From an uncultured Clostridia bacterium (lineage in GTDB: Bacteria; Bacillota; Clostridia; Oscillospirales; Ruminococcaceae), in assembly GCA_938014915.1 (NCBI GenBank), contig CALLQQ010000131.1:1-18165 (forward strand): a stretch of DNA of 18,165 nt. Direction: 5' to 3'. Positions 1 through 7,136 of this stretch are shown here, piece after piece. Within the stretch, counting starts at the first letter, position 1, and every line of letters starts with the position of its first letter. Under the pieces are notes generated by a model. That model worked only from the letters and a program-made list of their open reading frames with translations. It did not search any database and was not told the DNA's origin. A program made the position numbers and the translations under genes.

Positions 1-807
1 CTTAAATGGGTTGGTGGTAAAAGACAATTACTACCCGAGATACGAAAATACATACCGAATAAATTTTCAACTTATTATGAACCGTTTATTGGTGGGGGTG
101 CAGTGTTATTTGATATTCAACCACAAAAAGCAATAGTAAATGACGTTAATAGTGAGCTTATTAACCTGTATCAAGTAGTAAAGTATGATGTCGAAGCATT
201 GATTGAGGATTTATCTAAACATAAGAATGAGGAAGAGTATTTCTATGAGGTGCGTGCATGGGATAGAGATCATGCAACATATAAAGAACTTACTGATATT
301 GAACGTGCTTCAAGAATACATTATCTTAACAAAACCTGTTACAATGGACTTTTTAGAGTAAACCAATCGGGGCAATTTAATTCTCCGTTCGGAAGATATA
401 AGAACCCAAACATTAAAAATACAATTACATTAAGAGCTGTAAGTAAATACTTTAATCAGGCGAATATTGAGTTTAGAAATACCGATTTTGAGGAAGCCGT
501 AAAGGGGATTAGGAAAGGTGCCTTTGTTTACTTTGACCCACCTTATGACCCTGTTTCAGATAGTGCAAATTTTACAGGGTATGTTAAAAGCGGTTTTGGC
601 AAGGATGAACAAATTCGCTTGAAAAAACTATGCGATAGATTGGATCAAAGAGGAGTGAAATTTCTTTTATCAAATGCTTCAACAGACTTCATTAATGACC
701 TATACGGACGTTATAAAATTGAGCATATAAAAGCTAAGAGAGTCATAAATTCAAATAGCGATGGTCGTGGCGAAGTAGACGAGGTATTGGTGAGAAATTA
801 TGAGTAA
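1..807 (+). CDS. DNA adenine methyltransferase, Dam/D12 class (5' end cut off)
   Basis: This is an N6-adenine DNA methyltransferase of the Dam (alpha, D12) class, and is probably the protecting half of a type II restriction-modification pair. The frame is open from base 1 and begins LKWVGGKRQLLPEI, the usual N-terminal SAM-binding stretch of the family, so only about 5 to 15 residues should lie outside the window. FIGGGAVLF (window codons 29-37) is the SAM-binding motif I. DPPY (bases 535-546) is the catalytic motif IV of adenine methylases. The tail GRGEVDEVLVRNYE matches the conserved family end. The visible part is 268 residues, close to the usual 270-290. The stop overlaps the start of the next gene by 8 bases, so the two are cotranslated. 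Dam-class enzymes of this group often methylate GATC, but the specificity cannot be proven here. Confidence 0.93.
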   Translation, partial: LKWVGGKRQLLPEIRKYIPNKFSTYYEPFIGGGAVLFDIQPQKAIVNDVNSELINLYQVVKYDVEALIEDLSKHKNEEEYFYEVRAWDRDHATYKELTDIERASRIHYLNKTCYNGLFRVNQSGQFNSPFGRYKNPNIKNTITLRAVSKYFNQANIEFRNTDFEEAVKGIRKGAFVYFDPPYDPVSDSANFTGYVKSGFGKDEQIRLKKLCDRLDQRGVKFLLSNASTDFINDLYGRYKIEHIKAKRVINSNSDGRGEVDEVLVRNYE

Positions 808-2098
808 TAGAGCTGAAACATTAAATGATAAAGCATGGGAGAAGCTATTTAATAGGCATAATATTCTAAATTGCATTAACGAGATAGGTTTTTATGAGAT
901 TACGTCAAAACAAATAAACGAGTTTAGAGAGGCGAGGCTGATGACTAAATTTGATCATAAAAGCAACTTGCCGACTTTGTTTCAAAAAAATAATTTGTCT
1001 ATATTACCTATAACACGTGGAAGTTATGTTATCTCTAATGTTGAAGCTTACTACGATTTTGAACCACCCGATAAGGAACTAAAACAAGTAAATGTTCCTG
1101 ATTATATTCATAGTATTAACTTTGAAGATATAACCAGTGAAGCGACAGCTATAAATGCTGCTTATGTATCAGGAATTCTAGCTGATTTCACAGGAGAAGA
1201 AAAATTATCGCCTACGGTCGCTGGCAGAATGAGTTCTGGAAAGTTTGACTTTGACATATACAATACGGCATCACAACGACTACAAAACATTGCTGTTGAG
1301 AATTCGCAGATAGAAATTGATGGTGGGTATGAAGGGTTTGACGCTCTCACATTGATTGAAGCTAAAAACTCGTTATCTGATAATTTTTTGGTAAGACAAT
1401 TATACTATCCTTTTAGATTATGGCGGGAAAAAGTCAGAAAGCCGGTCAGAACGGTTTTCTTAATATATACTAATGGCGTGTTTAGTCTGTATGAATACAT
1501 ATTTCACGATCCTAATAACTATAATTCACTTGAATTAGTGAAACAAAGAAATTACACATTTGAACATGAAGATATTCAGTTGGAAGAAGTAGTTTCTTTA
1601 TGCAACAAAGTTCAGCTAACGGAAGAACCTGTAGGATTGCCTTTTCCACAGGCAAATAGTTTTAAAAGAGTAATAAATATTTGCGAGTTGCTAAATGAGA
1701 GAGAATTTTTAACGCGTGAAGAGATAACGTATAACTACGATTTTGATATAAGGCAAACGAATTATTACACAGATGCATGTAGGTATTTGGGGTTAGTTAA
1801 AAAAGGGCGAGATCAAGTTGGTGGTATCCAATACTCCTTAACAGATAAAGGTAAAAACATTTTTACCTCAAATTTTAAAAATAGGAATCTTACATTTGCG
1901 AAATGCATATTAGAAAAAAGAGTATTTAATAAAGCTTTAAAAAGATACTTGTCTAAACTTGAATTACCATCAAAAGAAGAGATTGTTGAAATTATGGAAC
2001 GATCAAACCTAGAAAATATTAACTCAAAGGCGACTTTAGGGCGCAGAGCGTCAACTGTTTCTGGCTGGATCAATTGGATATTAGATTTAACTAGATAA
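800..2098 (+). CDS. Type II restriction endonuclease, PD-(D/E)XK type with C-terminal winged helix
   Basis: This is the probable nuclease partner of the upstream methyltransferase; the ATG lies inside the methylase tail with an 8-base overlap. The 432-residue protein has a likely PD-(D/E)XK core. Acidic residues sit near 171-174, followed by D181 and E187-A-K189 on a predicted strand, then a helix with Q200 (LVRQLYYPFRLW), the layout seen in many restriction and recombination nucleases. Residues about 287-355 form a winged helix-turn-helix (ICELLNEREFLTREEI, then Y-SLTDKGK), likely used in DNA recognition. The N-terminal 120 residues are not recognised. I cannot name the subfamily or the target. 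It is longer than DpnII/MboI-type nucleases (about 280-290 residues), so it is probably not one of those even if the methylase recognises GATC. Role is inferred from gene pairing plus the D-EAK motif. Confidence 0.78.
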   Translation: MSNRAETLNDKAWEKLFNRHNILNCINEIGFYEITSKQINEFREARLMTKFDHKSNLPTLFQKNNLSILPITRGSYVISNVEAYYDFEPPDKELKQVNVPDYIHSINFEDITSEATAINAAYVSGILADFTGEEKLSPTVAGRMSSGKFDFDIYNTASQRLQNIAVENSQIEIDGGYEGFDALTLIEAKNSLSDNFLVRQLYYPFRLWREKVRKPVRTVFLIYTNGVFSLYEYIFHDPNNYNSLELVKQRNYTFEHEDIQLEEVVSLCNKVQLTEEPVGLPFPQANSFKRVINICELLNEREFLTREEITYNYDFDIRQTNYYTDACRYLGLVKKGRDQVGGIQYSLTDKGKNIFTSNFKNRNLTFAKCILEKRVFNKALKRYLSKLELPSKEEIVEIMERSNLENINSKATLGRRASTVSGWINWILDLTR

Positions 2099-2227
2099 AG
2101 TTTGTTTGCATTATGGTTTGTGTTTGGTTGAGCTTTATATAAAAGCGAAGCACCCAATTTAGATGTGTTCAAATATGGGAGAGAAAAATCAGAAGGGAAG
2201 CGATAGATTTTCATCAAGCTCGACTTC

Positions 2228-2254
2228 AAAGGCACCTTGCAAGGTGCCTTTTTC
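2228..2254 (+). terminator. Rho-independent terminator after the restriction gene
   Basis: A perfect inverted repeat AAGGCACCTT-GC-AAGGTGCCTT (2229-2250) runs into a T tract (TTTTT at 2249-2253). It closes the restriction-modification transcript 130 bases after the nuclease stop. The reverse strand also has three A-T pairs at the foot (AAA at 2228-2230), but a shorter T run. Confidence 0.82.
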
Positions 2255-2318
2255 GTTGCACAAAATAAAGTTGTAGAGAAATTTCAATTAAACTAGATAT
2301 ACTTTGGTTGCTTTTTTG

Positions 2319-2347
2319 TTGACTATCTCAGATACAACATGTATAAT
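2319..2347 (+). promoter_or_regulatory. Strong sigma-A promoter upstream of ktrB
   Basis: TTGACT (2319-2324), a 17-base spacer and TATAAT (2342-2347) form a near-consensus housekeeping promoter. Transcription would start near 2354, giving ktrB a leader of about 220 bases. No other good promoter was seen before ktrB, so this may serve ktrBA, although it may first have belonged to a now broken small gene. Confidence 0.75.
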
Positions 2348-2359
2348 ATTGTTAACAAT
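2348..2359. promoter_or_regulatory. Perfect palindrome over the transcription start (candidate operator)
   Basis: ATTGTTAACAAT is a perfect 12-base palindrome directly after the -10 box and spanning the expected start site. A second half-copy, TGTTAA, follows at 2359-2364. The position suits a repressor operator. The protein that would bind is not identified. Confidence 0.4.
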
Positions 2360-2379
2360 GTTAATAAAGATGCGGAATA

Positions 2380-2475
2380 ATGGTTAGTAATAAATATAGG
2401 ATGGGATTAAGATTAAAGAAAAAGAATTTAAAGCAATTGGCGAATTACATAAACACACCACTATATTTAGACTAG
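2380..2475 (+). pseudogene. 31-codon ORF, possible remnant of a helix-turn-helix gene
   Basis: ATG at 2380 opens a 31-residue frame containing GLRLKKKNLKQLANYINTP, which faintly resembles the first helices of an XRE-type repressor (R-K-K-L-K-QLA-x-I). It stops at TAG before any full domain and has no clear ribosome binding site. It lies right behind the strong promoter and palindrome, as a self-regulating repressor gene would. It could equally be chance reading of an AT-rich leader. Confidence 0.25.
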
Positions 2476-2574
2476 ATTTATTGCCTTATAGATTTCCGCA
2501 ACCAGCCTATTTAAGGCTGTAAGCACAACCCATAATTTGGTGGATGTTATTAAACTAAAATTAAAGGTGAGAAT

Positions 2575-4005
2575 ATGCATCGTCAAATAAATGAAATAAA
2601 CCAAGCAAGGACATCACGTGTCCTGGCAGCAATAAGAAAAAGGCTATCTCCAGCGCAAATTATCGTCATAAGCTTCTTGATGATTATCGTTTTCGGGGGA
2701 ATAATGCTGTCCCTCCCCATCTCTCATGCTGATAATGTAGATATATCGGCAATGGACGCTTTCTTCACATCTGTATCGGCAGTTTGCGTTACGGGACTAG
2801 TAACACATACAACTGCGGCGGCTTGGAGCATTTTCGGGAAGATAGTGATTCTATTATTGATACAAATTGGCGGACTGAGCATAATAACAATATTTACGTT
2901 CTTCATGGTGAATATCGGGAGAAAAATATCGCTAAAAAGTCGCCTTGCAATTCAGGCGACTTTTAACAACTCCACCCCTGGCGGAATGGTCCGCATGGTT
3001 TCAATGGTTATTAAGGGCACTTTAATCTGTGAATTGGTCGGCGCCGCATTTCTATTTACTTCTTTTTTAAGGCAGGGGATTACGTGGTATAAGGCCATAT
3101 TTTACGGCATATTCCATTCCGTTTCCGCCTTTTGCAATGCTGGTTTCGATATCATTGGTGATGAGAGTTTGGCGCCTTTTGTTACTAATTTCGGCTTTAA
3201 TATTGTTATAATGGCACTCATCATAATCGGTGGAATCGGCTTCATGGTATGGAAAGAAATTGCCGATAAAGTGAGATTTATATTCTCTAAACAGACAAGG
3301 CAGAAAGTTCGGTTCTCCCTCCATGCGAAGCTTGCCTTAATCACGACGGGGATATTACTTTTATCAGGTACATTGGTGTTTTTCGCCGCAGAATATAATA
3401 ATCCTAGAACTTTAGGCAATATGCCGCTCTCACAAAAAATACTTGCCGCAGCCTTTCAATCTGTGACACTCCGAACTGCTGGATTTACTACAATTGCTCA
3501 AGGCGGGCTCCGAGAAGCATCAAAGCTTTTATCATGTGTTTTCATGATAATTGGTGGCTCACCGGGCGGTACAGCGGGTGGGATAAAGACGGTTACGATA
3601 GCAATTATTTTTTGCAGCGTGTGGTCAATCATAAAAAAACGCAGAAAGATTATAGCTTTTGAAAGAACGATAACAGTTTCTACATTGCAAAAGGCACTGA
3701 CAATTATTACTCTAATGCTGACACTATGGTTTGCGGGAGTAGCCACTTTATCAATTGTTGAAGTGGAGAGTGCATTCCCTCATAGTATTTCTGATATTTT
3801 TTTTGAGGTTTCATCTGCTTTAGGTACTGCAGGTTTAAGCACGGGCATAACGCCCCATCTTTCAAACATAAGCAAACTTGTGCTGATGATGTGTATGTTC
3901 GCCGGTCGGCTAGGACCGATCACACTAATAATTTCATTACCTCACAACATCCAGGCTCCCGACGATATTATTGGTTATCCTGAGGAAGATGTTATGATAG
4001 GATAG
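2575..4005 (+). CDS. ktrB: Potassium uptake channel subunit, KtrB/TrkH family
   Basis: This is the membrane pore subunit of a Ktr potassium uptake system. The 476-residue protein shows the fourfold M1-P-M2 repeat of the TrkH/KtrB superfamily with four filter loops: VCVTGL (70-75), FCNAGF (186-191), LRTAGFTT (299-306) and LGTAGLSTG (416-424). Each carries the filter glycine that coordinates potassium. The glycine-rich break GSPGGTAGGIKT (328-339) is the conserved intramembrane gate loop of the third repeat. The length matches KtrB (about 450) better than TrkH (about 480-500), and the RCK partner is a single short gene as in Ktr systems. The GTG-free ATG start follows AAAGGTGAG. It sits 25 bases before ktrA. 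Ktr systems are commonly sodium-dependent and inhibited by c-di-AMP through KtrA; neither can be seen here. Confidence 0.92.
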   Translation: MHRQINEINQARTSRVLAAIRKRLSPAQIIVISFLMIIVFGGIMLSLPISHADNVDISAMDAFFTSVSAVCVTGLVTHTTAAAWSIFGKIVILLLIQIGGLSIITIFTFFMVNIGRKISLKSRLAIQATFNNSTPGGMVRMVSMVIKGTLICELVGAAFLFTSFLRQGITWYKAIFYGIFHSVSAFCNAGFDIIGDESLAPFVTNFGFNIVIMALIIIGGIGFMVWKEIADKVRFIFSKQTRQKVRFSLHAKLALITTGILLLSGTLVFFAAEYNNPRTLGNMPLSQKILAAAFQSVTLRTAGFTTIAQGGLREASKLLSCVFMIIGGSPGGTAGGIKTVTIAIIFCSVWSIIKKRRKIIAFERTITVSTLQKALTIITLMLTLWFAGVATLSIVEVESAFPHSISDIFFEVSSALGTAGLSTGITPHLSNISKLVLMMCMFAGRLGPITLIISLPHNIQAPDDIIGYPEEDVMIG

Positions 4006-4030
4006 TATAAGAGAGGAAGACTATTTAATT

Positions 4031-4690
4031 ATGAAGATTAAAAAAGTTGGCAAAGTCCATATTGATAAAAATACTCAATTCGCCGTATTAGGACTTGGGA
4101 AGTTTGGGCGCAGCATTGCTAGGAACCTTTTCGAAAATGGATTCAACGTTCTTTGCTGCGATACAGACGAGCACCATGTGCAGGACGCATCCGCATTTTC
4201 GACTTATGCGTATTTGGCAGATGCATCCGAAAAAGCAACGTTAGAGAAGATAGGCATCGGCAATTTCGATGTTGTAATCATAGCATTTAGTGAAGATTTT
4301 GAGGCGGCGGCCATAACAGCTACAATTGCAAAAGAGATGGGTGCAGGCTATATTCTAGCTAAGGCAAATGGACTGCGTCAAAAGCAAATTCTTGAGTCAA
4401 TTGGAGTGGATCGTGTTGTGCTACCGGAAAAAGAAATGGGCGAACGAGTCGCACATTGGCTATTCACAAATGATTTGATGGAGCATATTCACCGCTCCGA
4501 CAAATATGACATAGTAGAAATGATGCCTAATCCGGATTGGCTAGATAAAAGTTTGCAGGAGCTAAAACTCCCCCAGAATGAGGGGATTAACATTATTGCA
4601 ATTATTCGTGATGGCGATGTTATAGCAGTTCTTGATGCTCAAATGAAGTTGCTCGCTGACGATAATTTAATTGTGTTAAAATCGAAGTAA
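4031..4690 (+). CDS. ktrA: Potassium uptake regulatory subunit, KtrA (RCK protein)
   Basis: This is the cytosolic gating ring subunit that binds nucleotides and opens or closes KtrB. The 219-residue protein has an N-terminal RCK_N Rossmann domain: FAVLGLGKFGRSIA (17-30) with the GxGxxG loop at 21-26, and an acidic residue (D44) at the end of the second strand where ribose is held. An RCK_C (TrkA_C) domain occupies roughly residues 140-219 and is the site where c-di-AMP binds in studied KtrA proteins. The length is that of single-unit KtrA (about 220), not of the tandem TrkA (about 450). A GAGAGGA ribosome site lies 12 bases upstream of the ATG. It follows ktrB by 25 bases in the same transcript. 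Confidence 0.92.
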   Translation: MKIKKVGKVHIDKNTQFAVLGLGKFGRSIARNLFENGFNVLCCDTDEHHVQDASAFSTYAYLADASEKATLEKIGIGNFDVVIIAFSEDFEAAAITATIAKEMGAGYILAKANGLRQKQILESIGVDRVVLPEKEMGERVAHWLFTNDLMEHIHRSDKYDIVEMMPNPDWLDKSLQELKLPQNEGINIIAIIRDGDVIAVLDAQMKLLADDNLIVLKSK

Positions 4691-4751
4691 AAATGCAATT
4701 TCCAGCACAATATTGTTTACAGACGCGTAACAATTAAAATGCTTTCATGAG

Positions 4752-4780
4752 TTGCTTTTACACATATAATGTGATATTAT
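4752..4780 (+). promoter_or_regulatory. Candidate sigma-A promoter for the feo operon
   Basis: TTGCTT (4752-4757), a 17-base spacer and TATTAT (4775-4780) make a plausible promoter; alternative -10 hexamers TATAAT lie at 4765 and 4778. It would give a leader of about 275 bases before feoA. A promoter nearer the Fur-like site, with -10 TATACT at 4852, is also possible but lacks a good -35 box. Confidence 0.45.
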
Positions 4781-4840
4781 AATTATGTTAAGGGGCAGAG
4801 CTTAGCTGCGGTTTAGTTTTGCAACTTAATATTTTCGCCG

Positions 4841-4864
4841 GATAGTTAGCCTATACTAACTATC
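4841..4864. promoter_or_regulatory. 9-bp-arm inverted repeat next to the Fur-like site
   Basis: GATAGTTAG (4841-4849) and CTAACTATC (4856-4864) are exact inverted copies around the loop CCTATA. It lies 3 bases before the Fur-box-like site. It could be an RNA hairpin in the feo leader or a protein operator. The GTTAG/CTAAC cores resemble DtxR-family half sites, but the spacing (6 instead of 1) does not fit the DtxR consensus. Confidence 0.5.
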
Positions 4865-4867
4865 TAA

Positions 4868-4886
4868 CATAATGATAATCATGCTT
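4868..4886. promoter_or_regulatory. Fur box (iron-responsive operator) upstream of feoAB
   Basis: CATAATGATAATCATGCTT matches the classical 19-base Fur box GATAATGATAATCATTATC at 15 of 19 positions, including the entire central ATAATGATAATCAT block. Its place before feoAB fits iron-dependent repression by Fur. It is about 180 bases before the feoA start, so repression would act on transcription, possibly as a roadblock if the promoter at 4752 is the one used. Confidence 0.75.
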
Positions 4887-4895
4887 TAAGGAGTG

Positions 4896-4934
4896 ATGCC
4901 AAATAATTCAGATTCAAGCAGGGGTATTGGATAG
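4896..4934 (+). other. 12-codon ORF with strong ribosome site in the feo leader
   Basis: AAGGAG (4888-4893) precedes an ATG that opens MPNNSDSSRGIG followed by a stop. The ribosome site is as good as those of the true genes. It may be a leader peptide or the stump of a first, decayed small gene such as a second feoA copy; nothing downstream reads clearly as FeoA. Confidence 0.3.
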
Positions 4935-5065
4935 AAATATATGGTATGAGGTTTTTAAAGCATTATCAGTAAAGACTTGAGAGAATTGTGTATGCAACTT
5001 TTACCATAGATGATAGCTAAATCAATCTATTCAATAACATAAAACAAAATGAGGAGAGGGCTAAA

Positions 5066-5314
5066 GTGAAAAAGAATAAAGAGAAAAAAATATCTCAAAA
5101 TCTAAATAGCATTTATCAAGCAAAAGACGGAAAAGAATATGTAATTACAAGTGCGCCTGAACTAGGCCTATTAAGAAGTCTTGGCATTGTCAAAGATAAA
5201 AGTATACATAAGCGTATGACATACAGGCTAGGTGGTCCCGTATTAATTATGGTAGAATCTAGCGAAATAGCTATCGGTAAAGACATCGCCGAACAGATTT
5301 TGGTTAGGGGGTAG
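5066..5314 (+). CDS. feoA: Ferrous iron transport protein A (FeoA)
   Basis: This is a small cytosolic SH3-fold protein that supports FeoB. The 82-residue length is typical. The pattern is FeoA-like: a segment ELGLLRSLGIVKDKSIHKRMTY, where the family has the conserved L-x-x-L-G-hydrophobic block before a lysine-rich loop, then GGPVLIMVESSEIAIGKDIAEQILV, the family end (G-P-x-x-hydrophobic, then the I-A-I-x-x-x-x-A-x-x-I strand-helix). The first 20 residues are lysine-rich and of low complexity. The start is GTG, fixed by GAGGAGAGGG five bases upstream. feoB begins 5 bases after the stop, so the two are coupled. Iron control is suggested by the Fur-like site upstream. Confidence 0.86.
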   Translation: MKKNKEKKISQNLNSIYQAKDGKEYVITSAPELGLLRSLGIVKDKSIHKRMTYRLGGPVLIMVESSEIAIGKDIAEQILVRG

Positions 5315-5319
5315 GGGGC

Positions 5320-7116
5320 ATGGCTAGTTGTCATGAAGTCAAAGAAGATGCAAAGGTGTATGAAAAAACCGACAAGATTCTCCTAATGGGCAATCCTAAC
5401 GTTGGTAAAAGCGTGTTTTTCTCCAGTATGACGGGTATCAATGTTGTTAGCTCAAATTTTGCTGGCACAACGGTAAGTTATACAGAGGGGAAATTCAAAT
5501 TAGGAGAAAAAACATACACATTAATTGATGTTCCGGGTACATATTCCATGGATGCAACTTCCGAAGTTGAACAGGTTGCAATAAGCTTTATGAAAAGCAA
5601 TCCACTGGCGGTAATTTGCGTTCTTGACGCAACGAACCTTGAAAGAAACATAAAGCTCGGGCTAGATCTTCTAAAATATGATGTGCCTATTGTATTCGCA
5701 TTAAACTTGCTCGATGTTGCAAAACGTCACGGGTTAGAAATAAATGCATCTTTATTAGCGCAGGAATTAGGGGCGCCAGTTATTCCAACTGTTGCCGTAA
5801 ATAATGAAGGTGTAGAAGAGTTAAAAGAGGAGCTGAAAAAGGTCCTAACTCAGCAGCCGCAGATCGGTTGTAGTGGTTGCAGTGGTTGTCCTGTCGCTTG
5901 CCCAGCAATGAAGATAAGTGACGATGATGAAGATAACTGGGACAGAGCAAAAACAATCACAGCACGAGTGAGAAGAAAAACAGAAGGGAAATTAAGCTTT
6001 CTTGATAAACTGGGCAATAGCATGCTTAAGCCATGGCCGGGGATACCAATTGCAATCCTCATCATTATTTTATCGCTTGGCATAATTGTCGGTGGTGGTA
6101 AAGCTTTACGTTCCGTTTTACTTCTTCCTTTAGTTAATAATATGATAGTGCCATTCTTTAAGATGATAATTGGCGCAATTGTGCCCGAGGGTATTCTATA
6201 TAATGTTCTCATTGGTGAGTACGGCATATTCGTTATTGGATTTGAGTGGATTATCGCATTGATTCTCCCGTACGTGTTCTTATTCTACGTCGTATTCTCA
6301 TTTTTAGAAGATTCGGGAGTTTTACCACGGTTAAGTGTGTTATTCGACAATATAATGCGTAAGATGGGAATTCAGGGCGGAAGTATGATTACCATTTTAA
6401 TGGGTTATGGTTGTGCCGTGCCAGCTATTATCGGATCTAGAACTGCGACAACTAAAAAGGAGCGCTTGATTATCTCCGCTGTCGTTTGCTTTGCTGTGCC
6501 GTGTATTTCCCAAACGGGAGCTTTAATTAGCTTGTTTGCGGGGTATTCGCCAATATTACTAGTGTTAATGTTACTTTTATCTTTAGCAGTCATGATAGCA
6601 GTTTCATCTATTCTAGGACGAGTATTAAAAGGTGAAGTTGATCCGATGGTTATTGAGGTTCCAAATTTGCTACTTCCAAACGGCAAATCATATAGACAGA
6701 AGCTCATGATTAGAATGAAACACTTCCTAGTTGAAGCTGAAGGACCAATGTTGCTATCAATTGTAATCGCAGCCTTATTAAAAGAAACAGGACTACTTGA
6801 TAACATTGCTGTTTATCTTGAACCTATCGTGAGCGGATGGCTAGGTCTACCTAAAGAAGCAGTTATTGCATTGATTCTAGGGGTAGTACGTCGTGAGATG
6901 GCGGTTGCTCCTCTACTAGCGATTGAAGGACTAACAGCATTGCAAGCATTTGTCGGCGGTACGGTGGCATTACTATACTTGCCATGCCTATCGGTATTCG
7001 GAATATTAGCAAAAGAATTCAATGCAAAAGTTGCAGTTATAATCGCTGTTTCAACATTTGTAAATGCATTGTTTGTTGCAGGTCTTATTAATCAAGTCGC
7101 ACACTTGATTATGTGA
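5320..7116 (+). CDS. feoB: Ferrous iron transporter FeoB with ferredoxin-like cysteine cluster
   Basis: This is a GTPase-coupled ferrous iron importer of the plasma membrane. The N-terminal G domain shows G1 GNPNVGKS (24-31), switch I with T51, G3 DVPG (70-73) and G4 NLLD (129-132). After residue 240 come the hydrophobic Gate/Nucleoside-recognition-type repeats: PYVFLFYVVFSFLEDSGVLPR, GYGCAVPAI and a later REMAVAPLLAI copy, which are FeoB hallmarks. It has 598 residues, shorter than most FeoB (650-770), mainly because the linker with the GDI helices (about 165-240) is compact. That linker holds CSGCSGCPVACP, with cysteines 184, 187, 190 and 194 spaced CX2CX2CX3CP as in 4Fe-4S ferredoxins, followed by a DDDED stretch. 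Further cysteines sit in the membrane part. AGGGGG-type ribosome sites precede the ATG. Confidence 0.95.
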   Translation: MASCHEVKEDAKVYEKTDKILLMGNPNVGKSVFFSSMTGINVVSSNFAGTTVSYTEGKFKLGEKTYTLIDVPGTYSMDATSEVEQVAISFMKSNPLAVICVLDATNLERNIKLGLDLLKYDVPIVFALNLLDVAKRHGLEINASLLAQELGAPVIPTVAVNNEGVEELKEELKKVLTQQPQIGCSGCSGCPVACPAMKISDDDEDNWDRAKTITARVRRKTEGKLSFLDKLGNSMLKPWPGIPIAILIIILSLGIIVGGGKALRSVLLLPLVNNMIVPFFKMIIGAIVPEGILYNVLIGEYGIFVIGFEWIIALILPYVFLFYVVFSFLEDSGVLPRLSVLFDNIMRKMGIQGGSMITILMGYGCAVPAIIGSRTATTKKERLIISAVVCFAVPCISQTGALISLFAGYSPILLVLMLLLSLAVMIAVSSILGRVLKGEVDPMVIEVPNLLLPNGKSYRQKLMIRMKHFLVEAEGPMLLSIVIAALLKETGLLDNIAVYLEPIVSGWLGLPKEAVIALILGVVRREMAVAPLLAIEGLTALQAFVGGTVALLYLPCLSVFGILAKEFNAKVAVIIAVSTFVNALFVAGLINQVAHLIM

Positions 7117-7136
7117 TTTTTTCAAGGAGTGGGACA

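Larger units (their letters stand above)
2099..2574. other. 476-base gap with terminator, orphan promoter and degenerate DNA
   Basis: No full gene is visible. The first part, before the terminator at 2228, reads in one frame as a possible protein C-terminus (LDVFKYGREKSEGKR then stop at about 2206). This could be the broken 3' end of a gene interrupted by the restriction island, but that is weak. After the terminator come a strong promoter (2319-2347), a palindrome (2348-2359), a 31-codon ORF (2380-2475), and an overlapping start-less frame (2400-2522) ending PYRFPQPAYLRL. A small CAGCC/GGCTG stem lies at 2503-2519. It looks like a decayed insertion boundary between the restriction pair and the core ktr genes. 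Confidence 0.5.
4691..5065. other. 375-base leader region before feoA
   Basis: No full gene is visible. The stretch holds a candidate promoter (4752-4780), an inverted repeat (4841-4864), a Fur-box-like site (4868-4886), and a 12-codon ORF with a good ribosome site (4896-4934). About 130 further bases of AT-rich DNA follow up to the feoA ribosome site, with stops in all frames read. A weak bulged inverted repeat ATTGTTTAC/GTAACAAT lies at 4712-4733. I see no match to known metal riboswitches. Confidence 0.5.

Noticed and set aside
1813..2235. 140-codon minus-strand frame overlapping the end of the restriction gene and the gap
   Set aside because: It overlaps the well-supported nuclease C-terminus antisense, has no ribosome site, and its sequence has no domain character; it is a shadow frame.
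4712..4733. Bulged inverted repeat after ktrA as a terminator
   Set aside because: The stem is imperfect and AT-rich and no T run follows, so it cannot be supported as a terminator.
4791..4864. Possible metal riboswitch (yybP-ykoY or czcD/NiCo type) in the feo leader
   Set aside because: AGGGGCAG followed by short stems recalls a riboswitch start, but the conserved loops of either class could not be found.
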